DNA of 64,000 bases from Robertmurraya andreesenii (lineage in GTDB: Bacteria; Bacillota; Bacilli; Bacillales; Cytobacillaceae), in assembly GCF_030813005.1 (NCBI RefSeq), contig NZ_JAUSTU010000004.1, positions 124,001 to 188,000 of the forward strand. Reading direction: 5' to 3'. A program made the position numbers and the translations under genes. The notes under the pieces were generated by a model, which ran no database searches, was not told where the DNA came from, and worked only from the letters and a program-made list of their open reading frames with translations. Below are positions 62,189 through 64,000 of the stretch, piece by piece (the stretch's first letter is position 1; every line of letters begins with the position of its first letter).

Positions 62189-62593
62189 TTATATTAACTC
62201 AATTACTACCGCATCAACGATTCTAATTTCGTTATCGTCGCTCCAGTCTAAGTCTGTATACGTGCTGTTCCCTGCAATTATCGCCTTAGTAAAACCCATA
62301 TATAAATCAGTAGCAACTACAGCCTTCTCAATTCTTTCGGCTAATTCCTTAATATCTTCTTCGACTGTATCGTTGTCTAAATAGTCAGTTCTTACTTCTA
62401 TTGCGCAAGTGCCACCGGCCTTTAAACCTGTTGTATAATAAGTTGAGCAATCTTCTTCTCTGTCCCACTCGTATGACTGTCTGCAAGTATCCCCAATATT
62501 ATAGTTTTCATCATCCGTTAAAGACCTAACACCAGCAAATCTATAGCCTTCTTCATAAATTTTTCTCGCAGCTTCTAAGTAGTTCATTATCAT
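62189..62593 (-). CDS. Phage protein of unknown function
   Basis: 134 residues, acidic, no membrane segment: LEAARKIYEEGYRFAGVRSL, two cysteines in the first half and an Asp-rich C-terminus (DLDWSDDNEIRIVDAVVIEL). Not recognised. It is the first gene of the A/T-rich leftward group and lies right behind twin operator-like repeats. The site GAGGGA precedes the ATG. Confidence 0.7.
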   Translation of the reverse strand: MIMNYLEAARKIYEEGYRFAGVRSLTDDENYNIGDTCRQSYEWDREEDCSTYYTTGLKAGGTCAIEVRTDYLDNDTVEEDIKELAERIEKAVVATDLYMGFTKAIIAGNSTYTDLDWSDDNEIRIVDAVVIELI

Positions 62594-62607
62594 TCCCTCC
62601 CTCTTTT

Positions 62608-62656
62608 ATGCGTTATCGCATTTCCTATTTATAATATATCACATGCGTTATCGCAT
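62608..62656 (-). promoter_or_regulatory. Twin operator-like repeats around a promoter
   Basis: ATGCGTTATCGCAT occurs at 62608-62621 and 62643-62656, 35 bp apart, with ATGCG/CGCAT arms. An A/T-rich -10-like sequence (TATTAT/TATAAA on the minus strand) lies between, with TTTACA upstream. A regulator binding both sites would control the genes at 61.2-62.6 kb. Confidence 0.7.
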
Positions 62657-62728
62657 TGTAAAGTATTATTATAAACTTTTCGAAATTTTTTTTTTGACAA
62701 TTAAGTGACATTAAAGGAAAATCCTGAT

Positions 62729-62767
62729 AAAAAAGAGAACCCTCTTATTAAAGAAAGGAGGGTTCTC
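62729..62767 (-). terminator. Terminator hairpin before the plus-strand Cys-motif gene
   Basis: Stem GAGAACCCTC / GAGGGTTCTC. On the minus strand it is followed by TTTTTT, so it stops leftward transcription. The same stem contains the ribosome binding site of the plus-strand gene at 62769, which could also limit its translation. Confidence 0.75.
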
Positions 62768-62768
62768 G

Positions 62769-62957
62769 ATGATTAAATGCCCAGTTTGTCGTCGTATGTT
62801 TATTAACAAAGACAGGGTTGTACTAGATATTTATAACAGCATAACCCATCAAGATTGCTTTACGGGACACGTATCAACGATTAAAGACTTTAGTAGTTAC
62901 AGCAATATCATCAACAGCTACAGTATATTTGCGGATGTAAAAAGCCCTACTCGCTAA
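62769..62957 (+). CDS. Small Cys-motif phage protein
   Basis: 62 residues starting MIKCPVCRRMF, with a second Cys/His group (SITHQDCF), so it may bind one zinc. AAAGGAGGG lies seven bases before the ATG but inside the 3' arm of a hairpin. It is on the strand opposite to its neighbours, between two leftward terminators. Unknown function. Confidence 0.6.
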   Translation: MIKCPVCRRMFINKDRVVLDIYNSITHQDCFTGHVSTIKDFSSYSNIINSYSIFADVKSPTR

Positions 62958-62969
62958 TGAGAAGGGCTT
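62939..62969 (-). terminator. Terminator of the leftward genes at 63-64 kb
   Basis: Stem AAGCCCT / AGGGCTT with three inner pairs (CTC/GAG), followed on the minus strand by TTTTT. Confidence 0.7.
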
Positions 62970-62988
62970 CCGAATTTCAGGCGGTTGG

Positions 62989-63294
62989 TCATCGACTGCT
63001 ACTAATATATTTCAACGGGCTGCTCCCCGCCTCATTGTCCTCGATAGTCCTGCGTTGCCTATCGCTGTGTATCGGCCGTTCAGTATTCCGCGTTTTCCAC
63101 GGAGTTGCATCCGTCACCTCCTCGTACAAGCAAAGCGTCGCCAGCCGGTCGAGCTGCGTATGGTCCGGCCGCTGACCTACGGTCACGACGTATTCATCCG
63201 TCAGCGCTTCAATCGCCTTAAATCGTTGCTCACGCGGTAGGTTGCCCGCCTTTGTTTGCGTCCATAGTTCGTCGATTCGTTCGTTTAAGTTCAT
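62989..63294 (-). CDS. Phage protein of unknown function
   Basis: 101 residues, charged and mostly helical (MNLNERIDELWTQTKAGNLP, KAIEALTDEYVVTVGQRPD), with a Ser/Arg-rich end. It follows the PAPS-reductase-like gene directly, sharing its transcription unit. Not recognised. Confidence 0.6.
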   Translation of the reverse strand: MNLNERIDELWTQTKAGNLPREQRFKAIEALTDEYVVTVGQRPDHTQLDRLATLCLYEEVTDATPWKTRNTERPIHSDRQRRTIEDNEAGSSPLKYISSSR

Positions 63295-64000
63295 TTATTC
63301 GTCTCCTCTCGGATTGCCGTCGTCAACAAAGCAACCACAACCGCCAATGTCCGTCATATCGATTTCTTGTTTCGCTTCTATGTCCTCGCGTAACTGGCGA
63401 AGTGTGTACGGAAAGCTCCGTCTAACACCGCCAACTTTGCGCTCCTTTTTCATCATAGACACGTCCTTGCCCGTACGGTCGCGGAACTCCTGCTCGAGCG
63501 CCTCATACTGAGCGAACCTGTCCGGCATTTGTGATAAGAGGTTCGCGAAGTGACCGTGTCCGGCGCGACAACAGAACCCGCCGCAGTTGTTATGCGAGAA
63601 ACCTAGTTTATAAAGTCTCGGAGTCTCTATTCCTATTAGATTAAGTTCAGCCAGCATTTCTTCTTTCGATAGTAACGGCTCTTCACACAGCGGAAACTCG
63701 ACGCGGTAGGGAGCCCAGTTCTTTCTCGGTGCTAATGTACGATGTTCCTCCGTCCAATCAATTCCGAGGTATAATATGCACTCATCCGGCGAATAATTCT
63801 CGTCAATCCAATTTCGAGCTGCCTCTTGCTTCAATCGCTTGGAACACGGTGCATATCGAGAATTGCCGAGGTACTTATCGTCGAAATATACGTCGAACGG
63901 CGTGCGTCCGTCGGCAATTTTTACAAATTCGACACCCATTTCCGCAACAGTTTCGTCTATGAATCTATATAAATCCTCGTCCTCCACGAGCGTGTCGGTA
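63295..64000 (-). CDS. Phage PAPS-reductase-like (PP-loop family) protein, 5' end outside window
   Basis: The frame is open to the window edge; the visible part begins TDTLVEDEDLYRFIDETVAE. KIADGRTPFDVYFDD and RYAPCSKRLKQE, then a Cys-rich segment HNNCGGFCCRAGHGHF and the end GGCGCF, are the pattern I associate with phage phosphoadenosine-phosphosulfate-reductase-like proteins. The nucleotide-binding SGGxxS loop should lie just beyond the edge. Phage members may act in sulfur transfer or DNA modification; the role is unknown. Confidence 0.78.
   Translation of the reverse strand, partial: TDTLVEDEDLYRFIDETVAEMGVEFVKIADGRTPFDVYFDDKYLGNSRYAPCSKRLKQEAARNWIDENYSPDECILYLGIDWTEEHRTLAPRKNWAPYRVEFPLCEEPLLSKEEMLAELNLIGIETPRLYKLGFSHNNCGGFCCRAGHGHFANLLSQMPDRFAQYEALEQEFRDRTGKDVSMMKKERKVGGVRRSFPYTLRQLREDIEAKQEIDMTDIGGCGCFVDDGNPRGDE

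Noticed and set aside
1..64000. CRISPR arrays, rRNA genes and insertion sequences
   Set aside because: No regularly spaced repeat-spacer array, no rRNA-like sequence and no transposase-like protein seen on reading both strands.

Overview
The window looks like a chromosome segment of a soil-type Bacillaceae (Bacillus or a relative such as Neobacillus or Mesobacillus). The evidence is low-GC DNA, GGAGG-type ribosome binding sites, CcpA-like cre sites, a Bacillus-type LexA box, a class IV-type PHA synthase, an MsmX-like ATPase, an IolS-like reductase and a PBSX-like prophage. The genus cannot be fixed from the sequence alone.

Layout. 1-4.7 kb: the end of a BceB-type permease, an aldo/keto reductase, a serine hydrolase and a histidine-kinase remnant. 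4.8-8.9 kb: nosD-nosL-nosY-nosF and a second convergent nosL-like lipoprotein gene, with no nosZ in view. 9.1-11.8 kb: a hotdog thioesterase, a small membrane protein, and a YeeE/YedE-family transporter followed by a TusA-like gene. The catalytic cysteine codon of that TusA-like gene is an in-frame TGA, followed by a SECIS-like hairpin. 11.8-22.7 kb: PHA synthase and its frameshifted partner subunit, oligoendopeptidase F, an acyl-ACP-thioesterase-like protein, a GPH sugar symporter, R2lox with two acyl-CoA dehydrogenases, and an FMN reductase. 22.9-25.9 kb: a YetF-like protein, a PucR/CdaR-type regulator and MsmX. 26-36.4 kb: one leftward catabolic operon (AtuA-like, DUF4387, PfkB kinase, two permeases, binding lipoprotein, two ADP-ribosylglycohydrolases, LacI regulator) behind a promoter with three GTAACCGGTTAC-type operators.

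36.66-64 kb: a prophage, still open at the right edge. Its left boundary is the 3' part of a selenocysteine tRNA gene (anticodon UCA, 8+5 bp acceptor/T arm) whose 5' half is replaced by phage DNA. The late genes run leftward: terminase, HNH, methyltransferase, portal, head, sheath/tube, a chaperone pair with an A AAA AAC frameshift site, tape measure, baseplate, tail fibre, holins and amidase. This is a contractile-tailed PBSX/Xkd-type module. Early or accessory genes lie at 60-64 kb, including an A/T-rich island and a partial PAPS-reductase-like gene.

The strongest new-biology candidate is the selenium link. A probable selenocysteine form of the TusA/YeeD sulfur-carrier protein is coupled to its YedE/YeeE membrane partner, in a genome whose selC gene has been used as a phage integration site. 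The two observations support each other: selC gives a reason to read the TGA as Sec, and the TGA gives selC a client in the same window.
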